Assembly (NCBI GenBank): GCA_030523725.1
Contig: JAUNHV010000004.1
Location: 1-64,000, forward strand
DNA from: Synergistaceae bacterium
GTDB lineage: Bacteria > Synergistota > Synergistia > Synergistales > Synergistaceae
DNA length: 64,000 nt
Direction of reading: 5' to 3'
The translations under genes and the position numbers were made by a program. The notes under the pieces are model-generated. The model searched no databases. It saw nothing but the letters and a program-made list of their open reading frames with translations, and was not told the origin of the DNA. Numbering within the stretch: position 1 is the first letter of the stretch; each line of letters opens with the position of its first letter. Below are positions 52,002 to 60,631 of the stretch, piece by piece.

Positions 52002-53159
52002 CTATTCTTCTTCTTGAATGGCAAGATCTTCTTCTGTAAGATTTATTGGTGCAATTAAACAAAGAAAGTTATCTGAATTTTCCCTTTTTATGCCTATTTG
52101 ATTGGTAGCTCCGTTAAATTGTATTACTGCTCTTTCTTCTCTAATTACACGAAGAGCCTCAAGAAAAAACTTTGAATTTACTCCTATTGTTAAGCCTTCT
52201 CCTTCAACCTGTGCTTGGAATTCTTCTTTTGCAATACCAAAATCTGGTGCTTTTCCACGCAAGGTAATTTTTTGCTCCTCTGGAGAAACGTTTATTATAG
52301 CTGTTTTTGTAAAATCGCGTACAATAACATCTACACGTTCAAGTGCACTAATAAGACTTAATCTATCACAAAACGCTGTTGTTGCGTATCCTTGAGGTAT
52401 TATTCTTTCAAATGAAGGAAATTTAGAATCTACCTTCCTTATGGAGTACTCTAGATTTTCCGTTTTAAAATAGAACTGTGCTGCATCTACAAACAAATTT
52501 ATTTCTGTTTCTGCAGGCAAAGACTGAAGAGTGCGCAGTAAATCTTTTACTGTCTTCATTGGAAGAAGAGAACTCTCTTCTTCGTTGTCAGGACCTGCTA
52601 AAATTACCTCTTTTGAAAGCGCTAAACGACGTGAATCTGTTGATACAACATCTATCATTCCATTATTTCTAGCTCTTATTAAAACACTTGATAGATAAAG
52701 AGGATATTCTTCTTGTGAAGAGGCACAAATTGCACCCTCTTCAAGAACTTTTGAAAATTCTATTGCTGTTGTCTTAGCAAAAAATGTTGCTCCTTCAGAT
52801 GTTTTGAGAACTGGAAATTCTTTTGTTGGATAACAAGGAAAAGTATATTTACTTTTTTCTGCTTTTACTACAATCTTTCCATTTCTTTCTTCAAGAGAAA
52901 ACTCATCTCCCTCAATTTTTTTGAATAGCTCACTTACCATTTTCACCGGAAAGAGAACTTCTCCTGGTTCTTGAACAGTAACACCATTAGCATTACATAT
53001 AATTGCTGTTTTTACATCTGTTGCCTTTAAGAGCACTTTTTCATATGATGCCTCAAGCAAAATATTATTTAATGCACTGACAGTATTATTTGTTGATGTT
53101 GAACGTTCCGCCATTGCCCAAGAGGAGAGAAAAAGTTTTTTGTTAATTAAAAGTTTCAT
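52002..53159 (-). CDS. dnaN: DNA polymerase III sliding clamp (beta subunit)
   Basis: The 385-residue protein has three clamp repeats, beginning MKLLINKKLFLSSWAMAERSTSTNN, with LPMKTVKDLLRTL and FPSFERIIPQGYATTAFCDRLSLISALERV at the second and third repeats and a C-terminal region around LCLIAPINL, where clamps usually end in M-P-M/L-R. Here an acidic tail (LTEEDLAIQEEE) follows, about 12 residues longer than usual. It forms the ring that holds polymerase on DNA. recF starts 25 bases downstream. Confidence 0.93.
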   Translation of the reverse strand: MKLLINKKLFLSSWAMAERSTSTNNTVSALNNILLEASYEKVLLKATDVKTAIICNANGVTVQEPGEVLFPVKMVSELFKKIEGDEFSLEERNGKIVVKAEKSKYTFPCYPTKEFPVLKTSEGATFFAKTTAIEFSKVLEEGAICASSQEEYPLYLSSVLIRARNNGMIDVVSTDSRRLALSKEVILAGPDNEEESSLLPMKTVKDLLRTLQSLPAETEINLFVDAAQFYFKTENLEYSIRKVDSKFPSFERIIPQGYATTAFCDRLSLISALERVDVIVRDFTKTAIINVSPEEQKITLRGKAPDFGIAKEEFQAQVEGEGLTIGVNSKFFLEALRVIREERAVIQFNGATNQIGIKRENSDNFLCLIAPINLTEEDLAIQEEE

Positions 53160-53428
53160 TCTAAGTTCTCCTTTTATAAAATTCTTTTATCTTGTCCACT
53201 ATAAATATAAATATTTGTATATATAAAGAAAATAATAATAATAATAAAGACTGTGAAAAAGTGGAAAAACAGTTTTTTATTTCATGTAGAGCAAACAATA
53301 AATTGTTGAAAAATATGAGTATAAAAATTTTTATTTTTCACAAATTCACAAGAACTGAGAAAGTAATGATAAAAATTAAAAAATTATCCACAAAAATAAG
53401 GAAAAAAAAACATTAAAACACAATAAAT
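53160..53428. other. oriC part 2: AT-rich spacer with a DnaA box between dnaN and dnaA
   Basis: This 269-bp stretch is extremely A/T-rich. TTATCCACA, a perfect DnaA box, is at 53384-53392, and GTGGAAAAA and similar near-boxes surround it. No gene is visible; open frames here are artefacts of base composition. With the cluster upstream of dnaA it gives a bipartite origin arrangement like that of Bacillus subtilis. Confidence 0.7.
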
Positions 53429-54763
53429 TTATAAATTTTTCACAATATTTTCCACAACAGAAGCAAGACTCTTATCTATCCTTAATTCATTTTCTATTCT
53501 TTCACATCCATGCATTACACTTGTATGATCTTTTTTATTGAAAGCATGTGCTATTTGAATAAGAGACTGGTTTGTTTTGTTACGTGCAAGATACATAGCA
53601 ACGTGACGAGGTAGTGCAATTTCAGAAGATCTATTTGGAGAAAGCATATCCTCCACACTAATTTTAAAAGAGTTAGCTACAGCAAGTTGAATTTTTTCTA
53701 TTGTTATAATAGAGTTGTCTGAAGAAATAAAGAAATCTTTTAACCATTTATTTGTATTTTCTATATTTATTTCTTCTCCACTAATGTCAGAACAAGCAAC
53801 AAGCCTATTTAAAGCACCTTCGAGTTCTCTTATATTTTTTTTAATATTATGAGCAATAAGAGTGAAAATTTCGTCTGGAATATTGTGATAATTTCTAACT
53901 TCTGCTTTCTTCATCAAGATAGCAACTCTTGTTTCAAAATCCGGAGGAGTAATGTCTGCTACCATTCCTGACATAAAACGAGAAACAAGGCGTTCATTAA
54001 ATCCAATGATGTCCTTTGGTTGTTGGTCAGCTGTTAAAATAATCTGTTTATTTGCATTGGTGAGTTCATTGAAAATATTGAAAAAATATTCCATTGTCCT
54101 CTCTTTGCCGGAAAAAAATTGAACATCATCTATCATCAGAATATCAAGGGTTCTATATTTTGAAATAAGATCCTTAATTTTATCTTCCTTTATGGCAATG
54201 GTAAATGAATTAGTAAAAGTTTCAGAAGCCTCATATAAAACTTTAGCATCAGGATTTTGTTCTATAACGTAGTTACCAACAGCCTGCATCAAGTGAGTTT
54301 TACCAAGACCAGAGTTACCGTAGAGAAAAAGGGGATTATAACTAAAACCTGGGTTTCTAGCAACCGCTAAACATACAGATTTAGCAAGGTCATTAGTTGG
54401 TCCTTCAATGAATGTTCCAAATGTATAGTACGGATTTAACCCAAATCTAGTAAAAGGAATCTTTTCGTTTTTTATTTCCTTTTTCGTATTGTTAGTTACT
54501 CTTATTGCCTCTTGATTTGAAGAATCTAATTCTAGTTTAATTTCATCGCCGAATGCAGATTGTATAAAAAGATTATTTAGAATATTAAGAAAATTTTTCT
54601 TTATTTGTTCATATGAAAAAGCATTTGGTGCTTCCAATACAAGAATTCTGTCTTCAAAAGATTTTGGAAGACAGTTACTAACGTATATTAAGAGTCTATC
54701 ATTCGATGAATCTGCTTGTAAGAATTTTAGGAATTCTTGCCAAACAACAGAAGAATTATCCAT
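53429..54763 (-). CDS. dnaA: Chromosomal replication initiator DnaA
   Basis: The 444-residue protein has domain I (WQEFLKFLQ), a short linker, the AAA+ domain (Walker A GNSGLGKTH, Walker B ILMIDDVQF, Arg-finger region VSRFMSGMVADI) and a C-terminal DNA-binding domain with the signature HVAMYLARNKTNQSLIQIAHAFNKKDHTSVMHGC. It opens oriC. Start choice: the ATG at 54763 has GGAG eight bases upstream, whereas 54781 has none. Box clusters flank the gene on both sides. rpmH is not upstream; a carboxyltransferase gene is. Confidence 0.96.
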   Translation of the reverse strand: MDNSSVVWQEFLKFLQADSSNDRLLIYVSNCLPKSFEDRILVLEAPNAFSYEQIKKNFLNILNNLFIQSAFGDEIKLELDSSNQEAIRVTNNTKKEIKNEKIPFTRFGLNPYYTFGTFIEGPTNDLAKSVCLAVARNPGFSYNPLFLYGNSGLGKTHLMQAVGNYVIEQNPDAKVLYEASETFTNSFTIAIKEDKIKDLISKYRTLDILMIDDVQFFSGKERTMEYFFNIFNELTNANKQIILTADQQPKDIIGFNERLVSRFMSGMVADITPPDFETRVAILMKKAEVRNYHNIPDEIFTLIAHNIKKNIRELEGALNRLVACSDISGEEINIENTNKWLKDFFISSDNSIITIEKIQLAVANSFKISVEDMLSPNRSSEIALPRHVAMYLARNKTNQSLIQIAHAFNKKDHTSVMHGCERIENELRIDKSLASVVENIVKNL

Positions 54764-55209
54764 GAGTTTCACTCCAAACATGCAATTATTTGAAATTCGT
54801 CCGCTATTTTAACATACAAAAGAAAAAAACAAAGGAAAAAATAAAAATTTTCCACAAAGAAAGATATTATTATCAACAAAAAGTGAATAATTTTGTGGAT
54901 AAAGTGGAAAATAGTGATATATAAACAAATAAATAAAAATAATAGAAAGAGTGTAAAAAAAACAAGAAATCTTGCTTTTATCACTGATAATAACAGTAGA
55001 AGCTCTAAGACAATAAAAAAATAAAACACATAATAAAATGTGGAAAAGTGGAAAAAATAGTGGATAACTCTAAAAAAATAAAAAAATATAAGAAACAGTT
55101 CCAATGCCGCTTTTTTATTTGCTCAAAAGCTATTTTTGTTGTAGAATTACGGCTTAGTTGAAATATTTAGGAAAAAAATAAATTCTCTAGAAGAAACGGA
55201 GATAATAGA
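54764..55209. other. oriC part 1: DnaA-box cluster and AT-rich unwinding region
   Basis: There is no gene between the divergent dnaA and carboxyltransferase starts. DnaA boxes: perfect TGTGGATAA (54894-54902, minus orientation), TTATCAACA (54870-54878, one mismatch), AGTGGATAA (55059-55067, one mismatch) and TGTGGAAAA (55039-55047, one mismatch). TTTCCACAAA at about 54849 is a further partial box. Poly-A/T stretches at 54905-54960 and 55068-55095 could melt. Genes to the left run left and genes to the right run right, so this is the best oriC in the window. Confidence 0.82.
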
Positions 55210-56778
55210 ATGAAAGAAAATAATATACAAAAGGAAACCACGGAAAAGTCAAGAAAATTGGAACATTCTAGTACTGGGATAGTAAAGAACTTTAAAAATG
55301 CTCTATCTTCTCTTCTTGATCCTCTTTTTGGTGGAGAAACTAAAAATTCTTACGTTCCGCGTCCAAAAGCTCCAGCCCGTCCAAAATTCCGCGTAGGCAT
55401 TACAGAAACATGTTTTCGTGATGCACACCAGTCAATCATGGCAACACGCCTCAAAACAGAAGACATGCTCCCAATTTGTGAGGCAATGGACGAAGTTGGT
55501 TACCATGCAATAGAAATGTGGGGCGGTGCAACTTTTGATAGCTGCATGAGATTCTTGAACGAAGATCCATGGGAAAGACTTAGACTCATAAAAGCACATC
55601 TAAAGAAAACCCCGACGCAAATGCTTCTCCGTGGGCAGAATGTTGTTGGTTATCGTCACTATGCAGACGACACTGTTCGTGAATTTGTGCAAAAAGCAGT
55701 GGAAAATGGCGTTGACATCGTCCGTGTGTTTGATGCCTTGAACGACACCCGCAATATGGAAGTGGCAGCAGAGGCAGTAAAGAAGGCAGGCGCAAATTTA
55801 CAGCTTACAATTTCCTACACAGTGTCTCCTTTCCACACACTGGAAACCTTTACAAAACAAGCAAACGTTATGGCAGACATGGGAGCAGATTCCATCTGCA
55901 TAAAGGACATGGCAGGGCTTCTCACCCCGACGGCAGCTTCTGCACTCATTCGTGGAATACGTACAGTTACAGATTTGCCAATAGAAGTCCACACTCACTA
56001 CACAACAGGTCTTGCTGCAATGACTTATTACGCAGCCATTGAAGCAGGAGCGGACATTGTTGACTGTGCAATCAGTCCATTTGCAATGGGCACAAGCCAA
56101 CCAGCAACGGAAGCTATTGTTGCAGCCCTCGCAAACAGCGAATATGACACAGGCATAAGCCTTGAAAGTCTGCTTCCTGTAGCGAAGCACTACGAAGGGC
56201 TCCGTGAAAAATACAAAGACCTTATTATGGGTGTCAAGGGAGTCAACGTAAACATTCTCATGTATCAAATCCCTGGCGGAATGTATAGCAATATGCAGAG
56301 CCAACTCAAAGAAGGCGGTTGCCTTGACAAATTCCAAGAGGTCTTGGAAGAAGTACCACGCGTTAGAAAAGAAATGGGTTACCCACCACTAGTCACACCA
56401 ACAAGCCAAATTGTGGGTACACAAGCAGCAATGAACGTCATAACAGGAAAAAGGTGGAGTGCTGTTCCAAACGAAGTGAAACAATACTTCCGCGGTTATT
56501 ATGGTAAAACCCCAGCTCCAGTTGACCCAGAAATTCAAAAACTCGTTTTGAAAGACGAACAGCCTATAACCTGCAGACCTGGAGAACTAATAGAGCCAGA
56601 ATTGAAAAATGCAAGAAAAGAAATTAAAAACTTTATATTGCAGGACGAGGACGTTTTGTCCTACATCATGTTCCCACAGGTCGCAAAAAAATTCCTCATG
56701 GATAAATTCACAAAGCACACCATGGTGAACTGCGGACAGGACGCAGATAACGAAAACCCTGGTGTCTGTGGAGTGTAA
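55210..56778 (+). CDS. Biotin-dependent carboxyltransferase subunit (pyruvate carboxylase B / oxaloacetate decarboxylase alpha / transcarboxylase 5S type)
   Basis: The 522-residue protein has the carboxyltransferase barrel: GITETCFRDAHQSIMATRLKTEDMLPI (metal and Gln), LLRGQNVVGYRHYADD, VDIVRVFDALNDTRN, ADSICIKDMAGLLTP (the catalytic carbamylated Lys), EVHTHYTTG (two metal His) and the conserved-domain tail with YFRGYYGKTP. No biotin attachment motif (MKM) is present, so a separate carrier protein is required. An N-terminal extension of about 55 residues, Lys/Glu-rich and then Pro-rich, precedes the barrel. It moves CO2 between oxaloacetate/methylmalonyl-CoA and biotin in the succinate/propionate branch. 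The partner subunits are not in the window. Confidence 0.88.
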   Translation: MKENNIQKETTEKSRKLEHSSTGIVKNFKNALSSLLDPLFGGETKNSYVPRPKAPARPKFRVGITETCFRDAHQSIMATRLKTEDMLPICEAMDEVGYHAIEMWGGATFDSCMRFLNEDPWERLRLIKAHLKKTPTQMLLRGQNVVGYRHYADDTVREFVQKAVENGVDIVRVFDALNDTRNMEVAAEAVKKAGANLQLTISYTVSPFHTLETFTKQANVMADMGADSICIKDMAGLLTPTAASALIRGIRTVTDLPIEVHTHYTTGLAAMTYYAAIEAGADIVDCAISPFAMGTSQPATEAIVAALANSEYDTGISLESLLPVAKHYEGLREKYKDLIMGVKGVNVNILMYQIPGGMYSNMQSQLKEGGCLDKFQEVLEEVPRVRKEMGYPPLVTPTSQIVGTQAAMNVITGKRWSAVPNEVKQYFRGYYGKTPAPVDPEIQKLVLKDEQPITCRPGELIEPELKNARKEIKNFILQDEDVLSYIMFPQVAKKFLMDKFTKHTMVNCGQDADNENPGVCGV

Positions 56779-56908
56779 AATCTACCAGGGACATTTAACT
56801 CGTTAAAAAAGCTAAATGTCAACAAATTTATGTAGCGTAAATGTCACATAGCTTTTGAACACAATGCGGTAATAGCAAGAGAAAAAGATGGCAAATTTGC
56901 AAAAAATT

Positions 56909-56936
56909 TTGAGAAAATTTTTGTTATTTTGATAAT
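56909..56936 (+). promoter_or_regulatory. Promoter of the aldolase gene
   Basis: TTGAGA (56909-56914) and GATAAT (56931-56936) are 16 bases apart, 33 bases before the ATG, and AGAAAGGAAG serves as ribosome site. The gap before it (56779-56908) holds a weak GACATTTA/TAAATGTC hairpin that may end the carboxyltransferase transcript. Confidence 0.7.
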
Positions 56937-56968
56937 AAAAAATAGCCAAAAGAAAGGAAGTAGAAAAA

Positions 56969-58231
56969 ATGGATATCAAAAGCAAAGCTTATCAATCACT
57001 TTTAGCAAGACGCCCCTTAAACGTTAGGGCGAAATTTGGCAACACGGAAATGGGGCTTGTTTCCGGTCGTGACATTGCAGCAGCAATGAAAAAGCTTGGC
57101 ACAATCTGCCTTGCGACAAACGCAAGAAACCCACTGGTCATCAAGGCTGCCCTCACAGCAGCAAAGAAGCACAACAGTGCAATTATGGTAGAGCTTGCAA
57201 AATCAGAGTCAACCTATTGCGGTGCAACCTATGACAACATTCCAGAATACGCATTAAAGTATTCTGAAGAAATGGGACATGGTGCGGTTTTTGCACTTCA
57301 CGTTGACCACTATGCAATCAAGGGCGAAGCAGACCTGCTCAAGGGTGCAAGCCACTTGACACACATCTTGAACAATGGATTTACCTCTGTTGCAATAGAC
57401 GCAAGCCACCTTGCAGACTTTGAAAACTTCCAAGCCACAAGAGAAATTGCTGGCTGGATTTCCCCAGAACTCGGGCTTGAAGTTGAAGTGGGAGAAATCA
57501 AAGGACCAGGCGAACTCTCCACAGTAGAAGAGGCTCTTTATTACATTGGCGGCTTAAATGCTTGGAACGTCTTCCCAGATTACCTCGCAATTTCAAACGG
57601 AAGCAAGCACGGCACATACGACACAACAGCAGGTCAGGCAGAAGGCATTGACCTAAAGCGCACAAAGGAAATTGCAGATGCAATTGCACCTTATGGTGTT
57701 GCAATCGCACAACATGGCATTTCTGGTACACCAATTGACAAGTGTGCAACATTCTTGAATTACGGTATTCGCAAGGGTAACGTAGCAACACTTTTCCAGA
57801 ATCTTTGCTTTGGACTCGAGGTGGACGAAGAGACCGGAAACGCAATCACCACAGGCAGCACATACCACAAGGATCCAAACCGTGGTATCAGCAAAGAGCT
57901 TTGGGATAAAATGGTTGCAGATGCAGACAGCCAAGGTTTTGCAAGAAACAGCGGCGATTACAAAAAATTCAACCTCACATACTGCGACGCTGTGCTCAAC
58001 GAGCCAAAAGAAATTCAAGACAGAATCGTTGACGAAATGGTTTGGTGGATTGAGCGTTACATCAAGGCATTTAAGTCCGAAGGCTCCGCAGAAATGGTTG
58101 CAGAAGTCATTGCGAAAAGAGAGGACGGCAACTCTGCACCAGAGAGAAAAGTCCTTGGAGAAAGAAAATCATTCCTCAAGGAATTTGCTCCAAACAAAGG
58201 CGGAAGCGACGGCGGAAATTACGACGACTAA
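56969..58231 (+). CDS. Class II fructose-bisphosphate aldolase family protein
   Basis: The 420-residue protein has class II zinc-aldolase motifs. FALHVDHYAIKGEADL holds the first Asp and His, AIDASHLADFENFQATREIAGW follows, then LEVEVGEIKGPGELSTVEEAL. LAISNGSKHGTYD and VAIAQHGISGTP supply further metal and substrate residues. It probably cleaves fructose-1,6-bisphosphate to dihydroxyacetone phosphate and glyceraldehyde-3-phosphate, though related enzymes use tagatose bisphosphate. The protein is longer than classical FbaA (about 360). The last 60 residues are charged and Gly/Asp-rich. It has its own promoter. Confidence 0.87.
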   Translation: MDIKSKAYQSLLARRPLNVRAKFGNTEMGLVSGRDIAAAMKKLGTICLATNARNPLVIKAALTAAKKHNSAIMVELAKSESTYCGATYDNIPEYALKYSEEMGHGAVFALHVDHYAIKGEADLLKGASHLTHILNNGFTSVAIDASHLADFENFQATREIAGWISPELGLEVEVGEIKGPGELSTVEEALYYIGGLNAWNVFPDYLAISNGSKHGTYDTTAGQAEGIDLKRTKEIADAIAPYGVAIAQHGISGTPIDKCATFLNYGIRKGNVATLFQNLCFGLEVDEETGNAITTGSTYHKDPNRGISKELWDKMVADADSQGFARNSGDYKKFNLTYCDAVLNEPKEIQDRIVDEMVWWIERYIKAFKSEGSAEMVAEVIAKREDGNSAPERKVLGERKSFLKEFAPNKGGSDGGNYDD

Positions 58232-58251
58232 TATTTAGCCATTGCACCAAG

Positions 58252-58403
58252 GCTTTGGGAATTGAGAATTTAGAATTGAAAATTGAGAATTATTGTGTGC
58301 CACGATGTGGCACGGATTAGAGTGAGGCATAGCCTCACTAAAAATTGTTTTTGCAAAGCAAAAACCTCCGAAATTCTCAATTCTCCATTTTCAATTTTCA
58401 ATT
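58252..58403. repeat. 152-bp palindromic repeat, copy 1 (MITE-like)
   Basis: It is identical over all 152 bases to 58946-59097, in the same orientation. Imperfect terminal inverted repeats of about 32 bases (AATTGAGAATTTAGAATTG and complement-like end) enclose three perfect small hairpins: GTGCCAC/GTGGCAC, GTGAGGC/GCCTCAC and GTTTTTGC/GCAAAAAC. There is no coding potential. The form suggests a non-autonomous element moved in trans. The gap between aldolase and ACT gene holds this repeat and the terminator below. Confidence 0.85.
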
Positions 58404-58420
58404 GGCTAGAACAGCATAAA

Positions 58421-58460
58421 AAGAAAAAGGATTCTACTCGTTTGTAGAATCCTTTTTCTT
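58421..58460 (-). terminator. Terminator of the ACT-domain gene
   Basis: A perfect 16-bp stem (58421-58436 / 58445-58460, AAAAAGGATTCTA and complement) with an eight-base loop carries T runs on both strands, so it can serve the ACT gene and, from the other side, the aldolase. Confidence 0.88.
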
Positions 58461-58476
58461 TGTTTCTTTTATAAAT

Positions 58477-58878
58477 TTATTGATTTAATAATTCAAGAGT
58501 TTTATCAATTTCTGCTCGGCTGACACGAATCATCATGTATGCCTTGCCGTCGAGGCTTGTTGTAACAGCGTAGCAATACTTAAGATTGATATTTGCTTTT
58601 TTCAGCACTTCTAGTAATTTATATAGCGCTCCCGCTTCATCTTTGATTTCCACCGCAACAACAGGTGTGATAGAAAAAATTCGTCCCGATTTTTTCAAGG
58701 CTTCCTGAGCCACTTCAAGCTTGTCCACTATAACACGAGCAACACCAAAATCTGTCGATTCTGCCAGAGAAAGTGCCCTCATATCAACTCCTGCCTCTCG
58801 CAAAACCTCACAAAATTCTGCTAGCGTTCCGACTCTTTGCTCCAAAAATACGGATATCTGATTAACAACGTGTGCCAT
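58477..58878 (-). CDS. Tandem ACT-domain protein, probable amino-acid-binding partner of PaaK
   Basis: The 133-residue protein has two ACT domains: VNQISVFLEQRVGTLAEFCEVLREAGVDMRALSLAESTDFGVARVIV (about 4-55) and VVAVEIKDEAGALYKLLEVLKKANINLKYCYAVT (about 72-125). There is no catalytic domain. Stand-alone tandem ACT proteins lie beside phenylacetate-CoA ligase genes in many anaerobes and archaea and are taken to sense aromatic amino acids or their acids. The paaK-like gene is upstream on the same strand, separated by a copy of the 152-bp repeat. Confidence 0.85.
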   Translation of the reverse strand: MAHVVNQISVFLEQRVGTLAEFCEVLREAGVDMRALSLAESTDFGVARVIVDKLEVAQEALKKSGRIFSITPVVAVEIKDEAGALYKLLEVLKKANINLKYCYAVTTSLDGKAYMMIRVSRAEIDKTLELLNQ

Positions 58879-58945
58879 ATATTTCCTCCTTATTCTATAT
58901 TTCTGATTTTATTATCCAATTAAAAAATTTAGTCTTTGCACTATA

Positions 58946-59097
58946 GCTTTGGGAATTGAGAATTTAGAATTGAAAATTGAGAATTATTGTGTGCCACGAT
59001 GTGGCACGGATTAGAGTGAGGCATAGCCTCACTAAAAATTGTTTTTGCAAAGCAAAAACCTCCGAAATTCTCAATTCTCCATTTTCAATTTTCAATT
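58946..59097. repeat. 152-bp palindromic repeat, copy 2 (MITE-like)
   Basis: This is an exact copy of 58252-58403, with the same orientation, inverted ends and three internal hairpins. It lies between paaK and the ACT gene, so if those two were once one operon the insertion separated them. The remaining gap sequence (58879-58945, 59098-59169) is A/T-rich with no gene. Confidence 0.85.
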
Positions 59098-59169
59098 CAA
59101 AGAATTTTTTTTCTTTTCAATCATGTCTTTCTTCGTTATAGTATTAACTAAACTTAATCAAAGAAAATA

Positions 59170-60471
59170 TTAATATAATTTTCTCTTGTCTATAACGCGT
59201 TTTGCCTTGCCTTCGCTGCGCTCAATGGAATATTTGCTCACAAGGTGAACTGTGCCAAAAATGCCGAGACTTGCTTTTAGAGCAAAGACTATATCTTTTT
59301 CCTTAGCAGCAATTTTTGCCAAATCATCACTAAATTGTTCCTGCGTTATTTCAACATAGATATCAAGAGTATCGGTCGTGCCAACCCTATCAACCACTAT
59401 TTGATAGTTTGAAGTGTAGCCCTTGGCAATTAGCACACTCTCTATCTGACTTGGAAATACATTAACTCCCTTGACTATTAGCATATCATCACTTCTGCCA
59501 AGTGGCTTTGACATTCGGACAAATGTTCTGCCGCAGGAGCAAGGCACTTCGTTCAAAATTGCAATGTCTCTTGTGCGATAACGAATCATTGGGAATGCTT
59601 CACGCGTTATAGAAGTGAAAACAAGCTCTCCCTTCTGTCCTGCTGGCAAGACTTCGCCTGTCTCCGGGTCAATTATCTCTGCTATGAATTTATCCTCATT
59701 TATGTGCATACCGTCTTGACATTCACATTCATAAGCAACACCTGGACCTTCTAATTCTGTCAAACCATATATATCGTATGCCTTTATACCTAAAGTGTTT
59801 TGCAAATCTTCTCTCATTTCTTGGCTCCAAGCTTCCGCACCAAAGATGCCTGCTTTTAATTTTATTTTATCCAGCAAACCTCTTTCCTTGATTGTTTCTG
59901 CAAGGTAAGCTGCATAGGATGGAGTGCAAGCAAGAAAAGTTGTACCAAGGTCTATCATAAATTCTATTTGTCTATCTGTTGAACCAGAGGACATTGGAAG
60001 TGTGAGAGCACCTATCTTGCGGCTGCCATCGTGAAGACCCATTCCACCGGTAAAAAGCCCGTAACCAAATGCAATTTGCACAACATCGCCCTTGCCGGCA
60101 CCTGCCGCCGTTAAGGCACGAGCAACAGTTGTGCTCCATTCGTCAAGGTCATGCTCTGTATAAAAAGCAATAACTCTTTTTCCTGTTGTTCCGCTTGTTG
60201 AGTGAATACGAACGCAATCTTCAAGCTTTTTTGCCAGAAGACCGAAAGGATAGGCGTTGCGCAAATCATCTTTTTTTATGAATGGAATTTTGTGCAAATC
60301 GGCAATCCCGCGAAAATTCGCAACATCCAGCCTTGAAGAGTCCCACAGTTTTTTGTAATACGGACTTGCTTTATAGGTATCATGAACCGTTTTTATAAGA
60401 CGTTCATTTTGAAGTTTTTTTAATTCTTCGCGGCTCATTGTTTCGAATTTTTTATCAAAAAATTTTGTCAT
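59170..60471 (-). CDS. paaK: Phenylacetate-CoA ligase (aryl-CoA ligase family)
   Basis: The 433-residue protein adenylates an aryl acid and forms the CoA thioester. Motifs of the PaaK clade are visible: IPFIKKDDLRNAYPFG, IHSTSGTTGKRVIAFYTEHDLDEW (phosphate loop), KAGIFGAEAWSQEMRE, YDIYGLTELEGPGVAYEC, the cysteine segment with ECECQDGMHI, MIRYRTRDIAIL and the hinge LGRSDDMLIVKGVNVFPSQIE. Together with the ACT protein it probably handles phenylacetate or indoleacetate from amino acid fermentation. It is transcribed toward the ACT gene with one repeat between. Confidence 0.92.
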   Translation of the reverse strand: MTKFFDKKFETMSREELKKLQNERLIKTVHDTYKASPYYKKLWDSSRLDVANFRGIADLHKIPFIKKDDLRNAYPFGLLAKKLEDCVRIHSTSGTTGKRVIAFYTEHDLDEWSTTVARALTAAGAGKGDVVQIAFGYGLFTGGMGLHDGSRKIGALTLPMSSGSTDRQIEFMIDLGTTFLACTPSYAAYLAETIKERGLLDKIKLKAGIFGAEAWSQEMREDLQNTLGIKAYDIYGLTELEGPGVAYECECQDGMHINEDKFIAEIIDPETGEVLPAGQKGELVFTSITREAFPMIRYRTRDIAILNEVPCSCGRTFVRMSKPLGRSDDMLIVKGVNVFPSQIESVLIAKGYTSNYQIVVDRVGTTDTLDIYVEITQEQFSDDLAKIAAKEKDIVFALKASLGIFGTVHLVSKYSIERSEGKAKRVIDKRKLY

Positions 60472-60567
60472 TACTTTGCTCCTGTAAAATCTGTAGTAGG
60501 GAGTACCACAGATTTAAATTACAACTTCACAACATTAGTCAGCTATTTTATACCGAAATTCTTTTTT

Positions 60568-60597
60568 TTGCCACAAAAAAGTGTTTTATGGTAAAAT
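60568..60597 (+). promoter_or_regulatory. Promoter of the MATE transporter gene
   Basis: TTGCCA (60568-60573) and TAAAAT (60592-60597) are 18 bases apart. Transcription would then start near 60604, which makes a GTG start at 60581 impossible and favours the ATG at 60632. Confidence 0.6.
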
Positions 60598-60631
60598 ACC
60601 TAGAGTTTTTGGTATGAGAGCTTATGGAAGA

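Noticed and set aside
53192-53416. Plus-strand open frame of 74 codons between dnaN and dnaA
   Set aside because: It is made of Asn/Lys/Ile codons from A/T-rich origin DNA, contains a DnaA box, and has no ribosome site or family likeness.
54769-55104. Minus-strand open frame of 111 codons upstream of dnaA
   Set aside because: It is almost only Phe/Leu/Ile/Tyr codons from the A/T-rich unwinding region and covers several DnaA boxes; no start signal.
55586-58018. Several minus-strand frames opposite the carboxyltransferase and aldolase genes (up to 179 codons)
   Set aside because: They mirror real plus-strand genes with strong family motifs; the minus-strand peptides are Cys/His-rich and match nothing.
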